Shown here piece after piece: positions 17,102-25,332 of a stretch of 64,000 nucleotides of DNA. The stretch is taken from contig JAENYT010000001.1 in NCBI GenBank assembly GCA_016841665.1, positions 224,226 through 288,225 on the forward strand, written 5' to 3'. The notes below the pieces were generated by a model. It ran no database searches. It was not told the DNA's origin and was given only the letters and a program-made list of their open reading frames with translations. The translations under genes and the position numbers were made by a program. The stretch is from Methanobacteriota archaeon (GTDB taxonomy: Archaea > Halobacteriota > Methanomicrobia > Methanomicrobiales > Methanomicrobiaceae). The first letter of the stretch is position 1, and every line of letters begins with the position of its first letter.

Positions 17102-18672
17102 TGCAGGAAATAATTCTTCAGAACCTGCCGGCACTCCTGCTTGCCGTACCGATGCTCGGCGCGTTTGCCACGCCCCTCATCGGCAGGGCCGGTGGAGGCG
17201 CACGGAACCTCTGGACCGTGGCGGTAATGCTGGCGACGCTTGCCATCGCCATCGTCCTCACCGCACAGGTCCTCTCCTCCGGCACGGTTGTGTATACCTT
17301 CGGTGCGGGGGCGGCAGACCTCACGGTTCCCGCCGATTCAGGGGGCATACCGGTTCGGATCATCTTCACGGTGGACGCGATGGGTGCCTTCATGACGCTC
17401 TCCGCCTCTATCGTCGGTCTCGGCGTTATGCTCTACTCGCTCTCCAGTGCGTCGCGGAGCACGGGGCAGAACGGGTACTACGCCCTGCTCCTCCTCCTGG
17501 TGGTGGGCATTCTCGGGATGGTCTGCACGGGCGATATGTTCAACTTCTTCGTCTTTTTAGAGATCAACTCCCTTGCCGGTGCAGCGCTCGTCGCCTACCG
17601 GGTCGATAAGGGGGTGGCGGTCGAGGGCGGCCTGAAGTACGCGGTGCTCTCCACCCTCGGAGGGCTCCTCGTCCTCTTTGCCATCGCCCTTCTCTACGGG
17701 CAGTACGACGCCCTCAACATCGCCGTGCTCGCCAGCAGGATTCAGTTTACCCCCCTCGACCAGATCGCACTGGTGATGCTGCTCGTGGCGCTGGCCATGA
17801 AGGCGGGCGCCGTGCCCATGCATTTCTGGACACCGGATGCGTACTCTATGGCCCCCTCGGCAATCACCGCTCTTCTGGTGGTGGCAAGCCAGGCGAGCCT
17901 GTACGGCGTGTTCAGGGTGGTGTTCACCCTCTACGGCCTTACGCTGAATTACGTGACCATCGGCTGGATCATCATCATTCTCGGCGTGCTCTCCATGTTC
18001 GTGGGAGTGACCATGGCCATCCCCCAGAAGGATGTCAAACGGCTCATGGCCTACCACGCCGTCTCGCAGACCGGCTATATGCTCCTTGGCGTGGGCGTGG
18101 GGCTCGCCGTACTTGGCAACCCGCAACTGCTCGATAGCTACGGAGTTATCGCCATGGAGGGCGGCATATTCCACATCATAAACCACGCGATGTACAAGGG
18201 CCTGCTCTTTTTGACTGCAGGCGCCATCTTCTACCGCACAGGAACCCGCAACCTCAACCAGCTCGGCGGGCTCGGCCATTCCATGAAATGGACGATGGTC
18301 TTTTTCATCATCGGGGCGCTGGCGATTGCAGGTATCCCACCATTTAATGGGTTTGCCTCCAAACTGATGATCTACGAATCGGTGTTCCTTTTCAACCCGC
18401 TTCTCGCAATCATTGCCATGGTCGTCAGTATCCTTACTCTGGCCTCGTTCGTGAAGGTGTTTCACTCCATCTTCATGGGCCCCCGCCTCCCCGAGTACGC
18501 CGAAGTCCGGGAAGCGCCCACTCCGATGCTCATCGGGATGGGATTGCTCTCGCTTCTTGTCGTCCTGTTTGGGATATTCCCCCAGGAAGTGGTGGATATC
18601 CTGATCACCCCGGCGGCAAGCGCGCTGATCGACCAGGGCGGCTACATCGCCTCGGTACTGGGAGGTGCCTGA
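17098..18672 (+). CDS. mbhH: Membrane-bound hydrogenase subunit MbhH (MnhD/NuoN-like antiporter subunit)
   Basis: The 524-aa polytopic protein is the large antiporter-like subunit of the complex, related to MrpD and NuoL/M/N. Characteristic segments include DMFNFFVFLEINSLAGAALVA (conserved Glu in the helix), MKAGAVPMHFWTPDAYSMAP and KRLMAYHAVSQTGYMLLG. It pumps or exchanges H+ or Na+ when driven by the hydrogenase. The start at 17098 or 17101 is equivalent. Confidence 0.95.
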   Translation: MMQEIILQNLPALLLAVPMLGAFATPLIGRAGGGARNLWTVAVMLATLAIAIVLTAQVLSSGTVVYTFGAGAADLTVPADSGGIPVRIIFTVDAMGAFMTLSASIVGLGVMLYSLSSASRSTGQNGYYALLLLLVVGILGMVCTGDMFNFFVFLEINSLAGAALVAYRVDKGVAVEGGLKYAVLSTLGGLLVLFAIALLYGQYDALNIAVLASRIQFTPLDQIALVMLLVALAMKAGAVPMHFWTPDAYSMAPSAITALLVVASQASLYGVFRVVFTLYGLTLNYVTIGWIIIILGVLSMFVGVTMAIPQKDVKRLMAYHAVSQTGYMLLGVGVGLAVLGNPQLLDSYGVIAMEGGIFHIINHAMYKGLLFLTAGAIFYRTGTRNLNQLGGLGHSMKWTMVFFIIGALAIAGIPPFNGFASKLMIYESVFLFNPLLAIIAMVVSILTLASFVKVFHSIFMGPRLPEYAEVREAPTPMLIGMGLLSLLVVLFGIFPQEVVDILITPAASALIDQGGYIASVLGGA

Positions 18673-18673
18673 G

Positions 18674-19021
18674 ATGCTGGATACCTATACCCTGCAGACG
18701 GGAACCGGGTTCTGGGATCCCGTCGTCTGGATCGTCGTGTTCCTCGTCGCCTTCCTGATCGCCCTCGCCATCTGGCTGCTCGGGGAGAAGGATTACCGGC
18801 GCGGTACCCAGCAGGTCAAACCCTTCCTTTCGGGCAACGTGGAGCCGGAGAAGGCTGACGTCCACATGCGTGCCGGAAACCTCTACTGGGGCTTCACGGA
18901 GGCGATGAAGGGCTACTATTCCCGCCTCGTGCCCCTGCACACGGGGGTGCTCAACGACTATGTGCTCTGGTTCCTCGGAGTGATGGCACTGGTGTTTGTG
19001 ATCGTGGGGGTTGCTGCATGA
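18674..19021 (+). CDS. mbhI: Membrane-bound hydrogenase subunit MbhI
   Basis: The 115-aa protein has an N-terminal helix (VVWIVVFLVAFLIALAIWLL), a soluble loop with KPFLSGN and YWGFTEAMKGYY, and a C-terminal helix. In Mbh this subunit joins the antiporter and hydrogenase modules. A strong GGAGGTG site six bases upstream sets the start at ATG 18674, just after the mbhH stop. Confidence 0.9.
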   Translation: MLDTYTLQTGTGFWDPVVWIVVFLVAFLIALAIWLLGEKDYRRGTQQVKPFLSGNVEPEKADVHMRAGNLYWGFTEAMKGYYSRLVPLHTGVLNDYVLWFLGVMALVFVIVGVAA

Positions 19022-19449
19022 GACTTACCAAAGCGTTTAACCGGTCATTGTGGGTGTTTCATTTAAATACCGGGTCCTGCAATGGATGTGACATTGAGAT
19101 CGTGGCAACGCTCACCCCCCGGTATGACCCGGAACGATTCGGCATAAAACTTGTCGGATCCCCGAAACATGCGGACGTGCTGCTGGTCAGCGGCCCGGTC
19201 ACCCGGTTGATGGTCGACCGGGTGCGGCGGGTCTACGAGCAGATGGCCGACCCGAAAGTGGTGATGGGCATCGGAAGCTGCATGTCGGGAGGTGTGTTTT
19301 ACGACTCGTACAGCCTGGCTGGGCCGCTGGAGGAGATCATCCCGGTGGATGTCTTCGTCCCCGGCTGCCCGCCTCGCCCGGAGGCGATAATCGACGGTGT
19401 GGTGAAGGCTATTGCGAAACTTGAAAGGCTGGAGGGAGAGGGCAAATGA
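19018..19449 (+). CDS. mbhJ: Membrane-bound [NiFe] hydrogenase small subunit MbhJ
   Basis: This NuoB-like subunit carries the proximal 4Fe-4S cluster: cysteines in TGSCNGCD (21 and 24), GIGSCMSGG and VPGCPPRPEAI. It passes electrons between ferredoxin-reducing subunit MbhN and the [NiFe] site in MbhL. Length is 143 aa. It overlaps both its neighbours. Confidence 0.95.
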   Translation: MRLTKAFNRSLWVFHLNTGSCNGCDIEIVATLTPRYDPERFGIKLVGSPKHADVLLVSGPVTRLMVDRVRRVYEQMADPKVVMGIGSCMSGGVFYDSYSLAGPLEEIIPVDVFVPGCPPRPEAIIDGVVKAIAKLERLEGEGK

Positions 19450-20135
19450 CACGGACAATGCGTACCCCTGAGGAGATCGCTGCATTATTCACCGAGAAAT
19501 TCGGCGGGGAACTCGGCGAGGTAACCGTCAAGGAATGGGCCGAGGGGGTGAAAAAGACACCAATACGGTCCGTCTGGATCAGGGTGAGCCGGGATGTCTT
19601 CAAGGATGCCGTACGGTGCTTGGTCGATATTGATTACCCCCACCTCGGGGTGATCTCGGGTGCGGACATGGGAGATGAGGTGGAGCTGCTCTACCACATG
19701 ATGATTTACTTCGGCGAACGAGGCCAGGAGATCAATGTCACGCTGGCAGTGCCGTTACCGAAAAGCGACCTTCGCATCCCCACCATCTCCGACATAATCC
19801 CGGGCGCCGTCTATTCGGAGCGGGAAAAACAGGAGATGCTGGGAATCGAGGTGGTCGACATCCCCGACTCAAGGCGTCTCTTCCTGCCGCCCGACTTTCC
19901 TGAGAATGTATACCCGTGGAGAAAGGACGAGACCGGCATTCGGGAGGATATGATAAAAGAACTCTGGGCGGTGGGGCGGCCGACCGGCAGGCCGGCACCG
20001 CCCGTGGCGCCCAAAGAGGAGAAGAAAAAGGAGGAGTCCGCCACTGCCGGAGAAACCCCTGAGCAGACAGAACCGGCGGAACCGCAGAAACCGCCTGCAG
20101 CACCGGAACCTGAGGAGGTGAAGAACGATGAGTGA
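19446..20135 (+). CDS. mbhK: Membrane-bound hydrogenase subunit MbhK (NuoC-like) with extended acidic/proline tail
   Basis: Residues 1-175 match the NuoC/30-kDa family, including IPTISDIIPGAVYSEREKQEM and LPPDFPENVYPWRKDE. The last ~50 residues are a low-complexity Pro/Glu/Lys tail that I would not expect in this subunit. The tail probably extends into the cytoplasm; its role is unknown. It overlaps mbhL by 8 bases. Confidence 0.93.
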   Translation: MTRTMRTPEEIAALFTEKFGGELGEVTVKEWAEGVKKTPIRSVWIRVSRDVFKDAVRCLVDIDYPHLGVISGADMGDEVELLYHMMIYFGERGQEINVTLAVPLPKSDLRIPTISDIIPGAVYSEREKQEMLGIEVVDIPDSRRLFLPPDFPENVYPWRKDETGIREDMIKELWAVGRPTGRPAPPVAPKEEKKKEESATAGETPEQTEPAEPQKPPAAPEPEEVKNDE

Positions 20136-21366
20136 GAACAAAAAGATTGGATCGACCTACAGCATCCCCATCGGGCCCGTCCACCCCGCCTTAAAAGAGC
20201 CCATTCTCTTCACCTTCAAGATGAACGGCGAGCTGGTCGAGGAGGTCGATTTCGCCCCCGGCGAATGCCACCGGGGCATCGAGTGGATGGGGATGCGAAG
20301 AAACCCCGTTCAGATCGTTCACCTCACCGACCGCATCTGCGGTATCTGCGGTGTATCCCACTCGCTGGCTTTTGCGCGGGCGGTGGAGCAGATCGCCGAG
20401 ATCGAGGTGCCGGAGCGGGCGCACTACGTGCGGACCATCATCGCCGAGTACGAGCGCCTCCAGTCGCACCTGCTGTGGGCGGGTGTCGCAGCCCACGAAC
20501 TGGGATTCGACACCCTCTTCTTCCTTGCCTGGCGCGTACGCGAGGAGTCGATGGACGTCATCGAGTACCTCACCGGCAACAGGGTCAATTACGGCATTGT
20601 CCAGGTCGGCGGGGTGCGTCGCGACTTCACCGAGGACCAGTTCCCCCGGATCGAGGCCTCCCTGAAGTATTACGAGGATGTTGCAGGAAAACTGCTCAAT
20701 CTCTTCCTCGAGGACAGAACCATCCAGATGCGCTGCAAGAACACCGGGGTAATGTCTGAGAAGGAAGCCCTCGAGCTCTGCACCGTGGGCCCGACCGCAC
20801 GGGCATCCGGCCTTGCCATGGATGTACGCTACGACTCGCCCTATGCGGCCTACGGCGACCTTGATTTTACGCCGGTGCTGCCCCACCAGTACCTCGGGCT
20901 CACCAACGGCGACGTCTACGACCGCATCGTGGTCCGCCTGCTGGAGGTCGTGCAGTCGGTCGATCTCATCCGGCAGTGCCTTGAGAACATGCCTTCCGGC
21001 GAGGTGCTGTGGGAGAAGAAGTACCCCAAGATCCTGGCCGCCTGCAAGAAGGCGACGGGCGAGGCGGTCGGCCGGATCGAGGCGCCGCGGGGCGAGTGTC
21101 TTCACTATGTGCGCATGGATGGCAACACGAACCCGCAGTGCTGGAAGGTGAAGGCATCCACCTACAGCAACCAGATGTCCTGGCTGAACATGCTGAAAGG
21201 GGAACAGATCGCGGATATCCCCATCGTGGTCGCGTCGATCGATCCCTGCATGTCCTGCACCGACCGCGTGGCAGTGGTGCACGGTGAGCGGACCGATATC
21301 CTCACCAAAGCAGACCTCCATCGATTGTCGGTCGAAAAGACGAGGAGGCTGGCGCAATGGTCATGA
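20128..21366 (+). CDS. mbhL: Membrane-bound [NiFe] hydrogenase large (catalytic) subunit MbhL
   Basis: The 412-aa protein keeps both [NiFe]-binding motifs: RICGICGVSH (Cys71 and Cys74) and DPCMSC (Cys374 and Cys377). It is therefore a true group 4 hydrogenase and not the cysteine-less NuoD of complex I. It oxidises ferredoxin to make H2, or the reverse, with ion translocation by the membrane arm. C-terminal residues after DPCMSCTDR would be removed by a maturation protease if processed; a HycI-like protease is encoded at 23023-23475. Ribosome binding site GGAGGTG precedes ATG 20128. Confidence 0.97.
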   Translation: MSENKKIGSTYSIPIGPVHPALKEPILFTFKMNGELVEEVDFAPGECHRGIEWMGMRRNPVQIVHLTDRICGICGVSHSLAFARAVEQIAEIEVPERAHYVRTIIAEYERLQSHLLWAGVAAHELGFDTLFFLAWRVREESMDVIEYLTGNRVNYGIVQVGGVRRDFTEDQFPRIEASLKYYEDVAGKLLNLFLEDRTIQMRCKNTGVMSEKEALELCTVGPTARASGLAMDVRYDSPYAAYGDLDFTPVLPHQYLGLTNGDVYDRIVVRLLEVVQSVDLIRQCLENMPSGEVLWEKKYPKILAACKKATGEAVGRIEAPRGECLHYVRMDGNTNPQCWKVKASTYSNQMSWLNMLKGEQIADIPIVVASIDPCMSCTDRVAVVHGERTDILTKADLHRLSVEKTRRLAQWS

Positions 21367-22391
21367 TCCTGGGAGTCGATCCTGTACTGGTCCTTGGAGG
21401 GACCGTTGCCGTGGCGCTCTTCGGTATGCTTGCCGGGCTGGTATTCATGGGTATCGAGCGCAAGTTCGCCGCCCGCATGCAGGCGAGGATCGGCCCGCCG
21501 ATACGCCAGCCCTTCCGTGACGTGGCAAAACTACTTTCCAAGGACTCCATCGTCCCGGAAAACGCCATCCCGTGCCTGTTCAATATGGCACCGGTGCTGG
21601 CGCTGGCATCTTCCATCGTGATCCTTCTCTATATCCCCCTGGGCGGGTTCCTCCCCGTCCTTGCGGGCTACGGAGACCTCATTCTGGTGATGTACCTGCT
21701 CACCGTGCCGGCACTTGCACTGGTCGCCGGTGGGTTCGCCTCCGGGTCGCCTTACGCCACCGTGGGGTCGCAGCGTGAGATGGTGACCATGATGTCCTAC
21801 GAGCTGCCCCTGGCCATCGCGGTCATCGCCATCGCCTGGCGGCTTGCCGCAGCGGGTATCGCCGATCCTTTTTCACTTGCCACCATCGCCGGCACGGCGA
21901 GCGGCATCACCATCTGGAGCGTGGTGGGGCCGCTGGGTATCATTGGCTGCGTGCTGCTGCTCATCGTGCTCACATGGGTGACGCCGGCAGAGCTCTCCAG
22001 GGTGCCGTGCGATACGCCGGAGGCGGAGACCGAGCTGTGCGGCGGGCTGCTCGTGGAGTACTCCGGCAGGAACCTGGCCCTGTTCTACCTTGCGCAGGGG
22101 GTGAAAACCGTAGCCATGGCGGCGCTCGCCGTGGCACTCTTTTTGCCGTGGAATATCTCGTGGTTTGTGGCCCTGAGCCCCAACGCAGCGCTTGCGGCAG
22201 ATTTCGCCTTCTTCCTGCTCAAAATCCTGGCGGTGATCTTCTTCTCCGTCTCCGTGATCAGGGTGGGTATGGCCCGGTTCCGTATCACCCACGTGGTCTC
22301 CATCTATTGGGGCTACCTTGGCGGCCTGGGACTGCTGGGGCTGGTTTTCATGGTGCTTGATGCCTACATCGGCGGAGGTGGTGTGCTGTGA
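21357..22391 (+). CDS. mbhM: Membrane-bound hydrogenase subunit MbhM (NuoH-like)
   Basis: The 344-aa protein has about eight membrane helices and NuoH signatures such as ERKFAARMQARIGPP and PCDTPEAETELCGGLLVEYSG. It anchors the hydrogenase module and forms the path for ion translocation. ATG 21363 (ATGA overlap with mbhL) is an alternative start. Confidence 0.94.
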   Translation: MVMILGVDPVLVLGGTVAVALFGMLAGLVFMGIERKFAARMQARIGPPIRQPFRDVAKLLSKDSIVPENAIPCLFNMAPVLALASSIVILLYIPLGGFLPVLAGYGDLILVMYLLTVPALALVAGGFASGSPYATVGSQREMVTMMSYELPLAIAVIAIAWRLAAAGIADPFSLATIAGTASGITIWSVVGPLGIIGCVLLLIVLTWVTPAELSRVPCDTPEAETELCGGLLVEYSGRNLALFYLAQGVKTVAMAALAVALFLPWNISWFVALSPNAALAADFAFFLLKILAVIFFSVSVIRVGMARFRITHVVSIYWGYLGGLGLLGLVFMVLDAYIGGGGVL

Positions 22392-22792
22392 GTTTTCTCC
22401 CTGCAATTCCTGAAGTGCTCAGGCAGTTCTTCAAGCGGCCTGCGACCAATTTATTCCCGGCCAAGTACCTCCCCTCTTCGGTGACGAAGTACCTCAAATC
22501 GGTGCAGGAAGGGAACGCGGCTATCAATCCGCCGGTGGAAACGCCCCCCAATTTCAGGGGAAAGATCCTCTACGACCGCGATACCTGCATCGGTTGCAAG
22601 CTCTGCATCCGGGTCTGTCCGGCGAACGCCATCGAATTTCTGCCTGATACAAAAAAGGTGCGCATCTTTGTGACCCAGTGCATCTTCTGCTCACAGTGCA
22701 ACGATGCCTGCCCGGTGGATGCCCTGCACATGAGCGACGAGTTCCTCCTCGCCGACGAGGACCGGTACTCGGAGAACATGATCGTGGAATAA
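22388..22792 (+). CDS. mbhN: Membrane-bound hydrogenase ferredoxin subunit MbhN (NuoI-like)
   Basis: The 134-aa protein starts with GTG at 22388 and has two 4Fe-4S motifs, CIGCKLCIRVCP and CIFCSQCNDACP. It accepts electrons from reduced ferredoxin and passes them to MbhJ. It is the last gene of the operon; the GGAGGTG site and the overlap with mbhM support the start. Confidence 0.95.
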   Translation: MSFLPAIPEVLRQFFKRPATNLFPAKYLPSSVTKYLKSVQEGNAAINPPVETPPNFRGKILYDRDTCIGCKLCIRVCPANAIEFLPDTKKVRIFVTQCIFCSQCNDACPVDALHMSDEFLLADEDRYSENMIVE

Positions 22793-23022
22793 AGCCTTAA
22801 AAATGGCTCTAAAGTGCCCGTAGAGTTCCTCTTCCGGGAGGGGTTGCACCTCCCCCGGACCCAATCGAAGGACTTCGCTCGTCTCTCGCTCGCTCCCCGC
22901 AGGCGATAGCCCCTGAGCAGGCCCCTCCTCTTCGGGGCAGGGGATATCACTCCGGGCCCAAAAACCCTTTTTTTCTGCGGTAATTTCCCCACAACTGGGC
23001 GGACGCGTGATACCGCGCTCCG
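22793..23022 (+). terminator. 3' region of the mbh operon with hairpins and a T run
   Basis: The 230 bases between the convergent mbhN and protease genes hold no gene. They contain GGGAGG...CCTCCC and CCCCT...AGGGG stems and end in CCCTTTTTTT at about 22969-22977, a plausible archaeal terminator. The segment 22868-22905, rich in TTCGCTCG and CTCGCTCG, resembles the style of the repeat at the start of the window but is not a copy. Confidence 0.5.
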
Positions 23023-23475
23023 TTAGATCCCTTCTCGCGAATACACGGGAATCTGGTCGAGTTCGCCCTGCCGGATCGCCGCCATCAGCCGCTGTGCTCC
23101 GTCGATGACCTCTGTGCTGATCGCTTCGCCGTCGGCAACCGATTTCGGCTGTATCCCGATGAAGGTGATCACTTTCGCATCGGAGGCAAGGTAGGCAATG
23201 AGGTGGGAGAGGGGGAGCTGGTGGGTGCCGATGCCGACGTCCTGGATCTTATCCGCCGGAATGCGGCGAAGGTCGCCTGGGGCAAGGCCCATGTCCGCGG
23301 CGTCGACGAGGACGAGAATATCGGGCTGCTCCCTTCGCACAACGGCGGTGAAGTTCTCCGGTGCAGTCCCGCACTCGATGGCCTTCCAGCCCGGGTGGGT
23401 GAACTGCTGTGCCACGATGCACCCGATGCCGTCGTCCCGGCGGAGGGTGTTGCCGATGCCGAGGAGCATGTTCAT
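23023..23475 (-). CDS. HycI-family hydrogenase maturation protease
   Basis: The protein resembles HycI-type endopeptidases, which bind nickel in the hydrogenase large subunit precursor and remove its C-terminal tail. Expected motifs are GIGNTLRRDDGIG (first metal-binding Asp region), LVDAADMGLAPG and THQLPLS (metal-binding His). The start at 23475 (MNMLLGIGN) fits the family; ATG 23502 also fits the frame. It lies convergent to the mbh operon, so MbhL is the likely substrate (inference). A decayed copy of its 3' part lies at 24672-24745. Confidence 0.9.
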   Translation of the reverse strand: MNMLLGIGNTLRRDDGIGCIVAQQFTHPGWKAIECGTAPENFTAVVRREQPDILVLVDAADMGLAPGDLRRIPADKIQDVGIGTHQLPLSHLIAYLASDAKVITFIGIQPKSVADGEAISTEVIDGAQRLMAAIRQGELDQIPVYSREGI

Positions 23476-23539
23476 TGCATACCGTTGGTTTCCGAGTATC
23501 ATAAAAACGGGGTACTGGCGTAAAAAACATGGAATCTAC

Positions 23540-23731
23540 TTTAGTCCGGTAAAAAGTACGCTCTATACATTGCCGCGATTCATCAGACGCAGATCGTCCT
23601 CGTTCGGTGAACCGGAGCATGGTATGGGGTCTTTTTTCCAGAAATTCTTTTTTGATTTCGATATGTCCTGATTCTTTAAGTCTGCTCAGATATGACGAGA
23701 GATTTCCCTGCATGAGCCTCGTGATTTTTAT
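23540..23731 (-). pseudogene. Remnant of a winged-helix transcription regulator
   Basis: The translated segment ITRLMQGNLSSYLSRLKESG followed by KRPHTMLRFTERGR matches the recognition helix and wing of small archaeal winged-helix regulators. The N-terminal helices are absent: an in-frame TGA lies just upstream, and the reading frame then runs on into non-homologous sequence over the protease gene. It therefore looks truncated and inactive, although an ATG at 23713 could still give a short product. Confidence 0.55.
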
Positions 23732-23765
23732 AGTAATTGCTCAGAGTCTTGTCCGGTTATGATCA

Positions 23766-24512
23766 ATGGCGATGGATATCGATGAACTGCTCAATCGTTC
23801 CTATGCGTATACGCACGATGCGCTCTGGGAGCAGTGGGAGAGATGGGGGCTCCTGTTTGTCTGCGTACTGATAAATACGTTCACCATGGGACTCATCCCC
23901 CTATTCTCCGGATATCGTTACCGAATATTTGAAGGCGGGATCGAACCGCCGGGTGTTGACAGGTGGGCGAGACTCTTTTTTGATGGGTGGAAACTGAATA
24001 TCATATGGATTGTCTATTTCCTCATTCCCCTGATCATTGTAGGCCTCATCATCGGAGGCATATTATTTGCGGTGGCGAGTCCCATTTTCATGGTTCCTGC
24101 AGGTGCGGGGGATCCTGAAATCATTATCCGAAGAACTCTTGTGGCAGCCGGACTGGTTCTTATCGCACTTATTCCCCTCCTCATTGTTCTCTTCTTCGTG
24201 CTCGATCTCCTGCAAGTAATCGCGAAAGTCCGGGCGGCACGTACCGGCATTCTGATGGACGCATTCGATCTTCGCGCAATTCTCAGTCATATCAAGAAAA
24301 TCGGGTGGGGCAACTACATTGTCCTCATACTTATCCTCTGGATCATCTCCATCATTCTTGGCATTATTGTCGGAGCATTTGCCGGGATTCCAGCCATCGG
24401 CTGGTTGATCGCGTTGTTAATCGCTCCCGCAATTGAGATGTTCAAGGCACGGTATGTTACCCTTGTGTATGACCGTGGGCTGGAACATGAAGCGACGGTG
24501 GAGGCCGGGTGA
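23766..24512 (+). CDS. DUF4013 integral membrane protein
   Basis: The 248-aa protein has an N-terminal soluble stretch, the DUF4013-like phrase LIPLFSGYRYRIFEGG, and at least five hydrophobic helices, with GNYIVLILILWIISIILGII near the C-terminal third. The family is common in methanogens and has no known function. A T-rich stretch at about 24566-24573 follows the gene. Starts at 23766 and 23772 are both possible. Confidence 0.85.
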   Translation: MAMDIDELLNRSYAYTHDALWEQWERWGLLFVCVLINTFTMGLIPLFSGYRYRIFEGGIEPPGVDRWARLFFDGWKLNIIWIVYFLIPLIIVGLIIGGILFAVASPIFMVPAGAGDPEIIIRRTLVAAGLVLIALIPLLIVLFFVLDLLQVIAKVRAARTGILMDAFDLRAILSHIKKIGWGNYIVLILILWIISIILGIIVGAFAGIPAIGWLIALLIAPAIEMFKARYVTLVYDRGLEHEATVEAG

Positions 24513-24889
24513 ACCGGCAGAGACCCCTCCACGTAAGAATCGGCCGATTATAAAACAGTGGATATTTTTTTTAAAAATAGAAGCAAATCCATGCCCAAAG
24601 AGAATTATTGCGATTTCATTTATCCCCCGATGAATGGGATGCAATGTGCCGACTGTGTTGAGGTTGATGTGCCCCGTCGATGACCTCTGTGCTGATCGCT
24701 TCACCGTCGACAACAGATTTCGGCTGTACGCCGACGTCCTGGAATCCACCCCCCCCCTGAAAAGGGTGCCGATACCGAAAAATAACGATAATTATGCCTT
24801 CTTTCATGCTGGGAGGGGTGTGAAGTAGGGGGATTCATTCCCTCCGAACATGGAATGGTACAGGTACAGAAACATCCCCATGCGACGGT
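24513..24889. other. Intergenic region with decayed sequence
   Basis: These 377 bases hold no intact gene. The left part has a run of T (about 24566-24573) that may terminate the DUF4013 transcript. The middle contains a fragment copied from the hydrogenase protease gene (listed separately). The right part is the 3' flank of the cupin gene. Confidence 0.6.
24672..24745 (-). pseudogene. Fragment of a second hydrogenase maturation protease gene
   Basis: Positions 24674-24730 are nearly identical to 23099-23155 of the intact protease gene, encoding PKSVVDGEAISTEVIDGA against PKSVADGEAISTEVIDGA. The next bases match 23233-23245, so a stretch of the gene is deleted. No start, metal site or 3' end remains. 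It is a relic of a duplication or of a second hydrogenase-protease locus. Confidence 0.75.
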
Positions 24890-25282
24890 TCATACAAGCG
24901 CCGGTACGAACACTGCCAGCAGCGAAAGATCCTCGTAGTATGCACTCACCGCATGACGGATCCCTGGGGGGGTGACAAACGTCTGACCGTGCGCGAGGGT
25001 AATTTCCCTGTCCTCGAACAAAAAGACTCCCTTCCCGTCGATGATACGATTCCATTCCCACTGTGTTTCATGGTCATGGTACATGACCTCATGGTCCTTC
25101 CACACCCGGACGAGGTGGTAACTGAACGTACCACTGGTCTCTTTTTCGGTCACCAGATCCTTGAGAAAGACCCCTTTCCACTCGGGATGTGGGTACCAGG
25201 GTTTTTTCGTACTCTCGATCTCGAGATCGGGAAGAAACACGATCCCTCGCTCAAAGATATCCATGACCTTCTTCTGTTCCAT
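24890..25282 (-). CDS. Cupin-domain protein
   Basis: The 130-aa protein has the two cupin motifs: MYHDHETQWEWNRIIDGKG, with metal-binding His residues and Glu, and HGQTFVTPPGIRHAV. Such single-domain cupins can be metal-dependent enzymes or sensors. It lies 50 bases downstream of adf on the same strand, so co-transcription and a link to alcohol or C2/C3 metabolism are possible but unproven. Confidence 0.85.
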   Translation of the reverse strand: MEQKKVMDIFERGIVFLPDLEIESTKKPWYPHPEWKGVFLKDLVTEKETSGTFSYHLVRVWKDHEVMYHDHETQWEWNRIIDGKGVFLFEDREITLAHGQTFVTPPGIRHAVSAYYEDLSLLAVFVPALV

Positions 25283-25332
25283 AATCGTCCTCCAGTCCCA
25301 CAGGCAGGTAAAAAGAGTAAGATGGATTGACC

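Noticed and set aside
17557-18465. Antisense frame of 302 codons in mbhH
   Set aside because: His-rich translation of the complement of a membrane protein gene; a known artefact.
20191-21357. Antisense frame of 388 codons in mbhL
   Set aside because: Opposite a hydrogenase gene with intact catalytic motifs; no homology pattern of its own.
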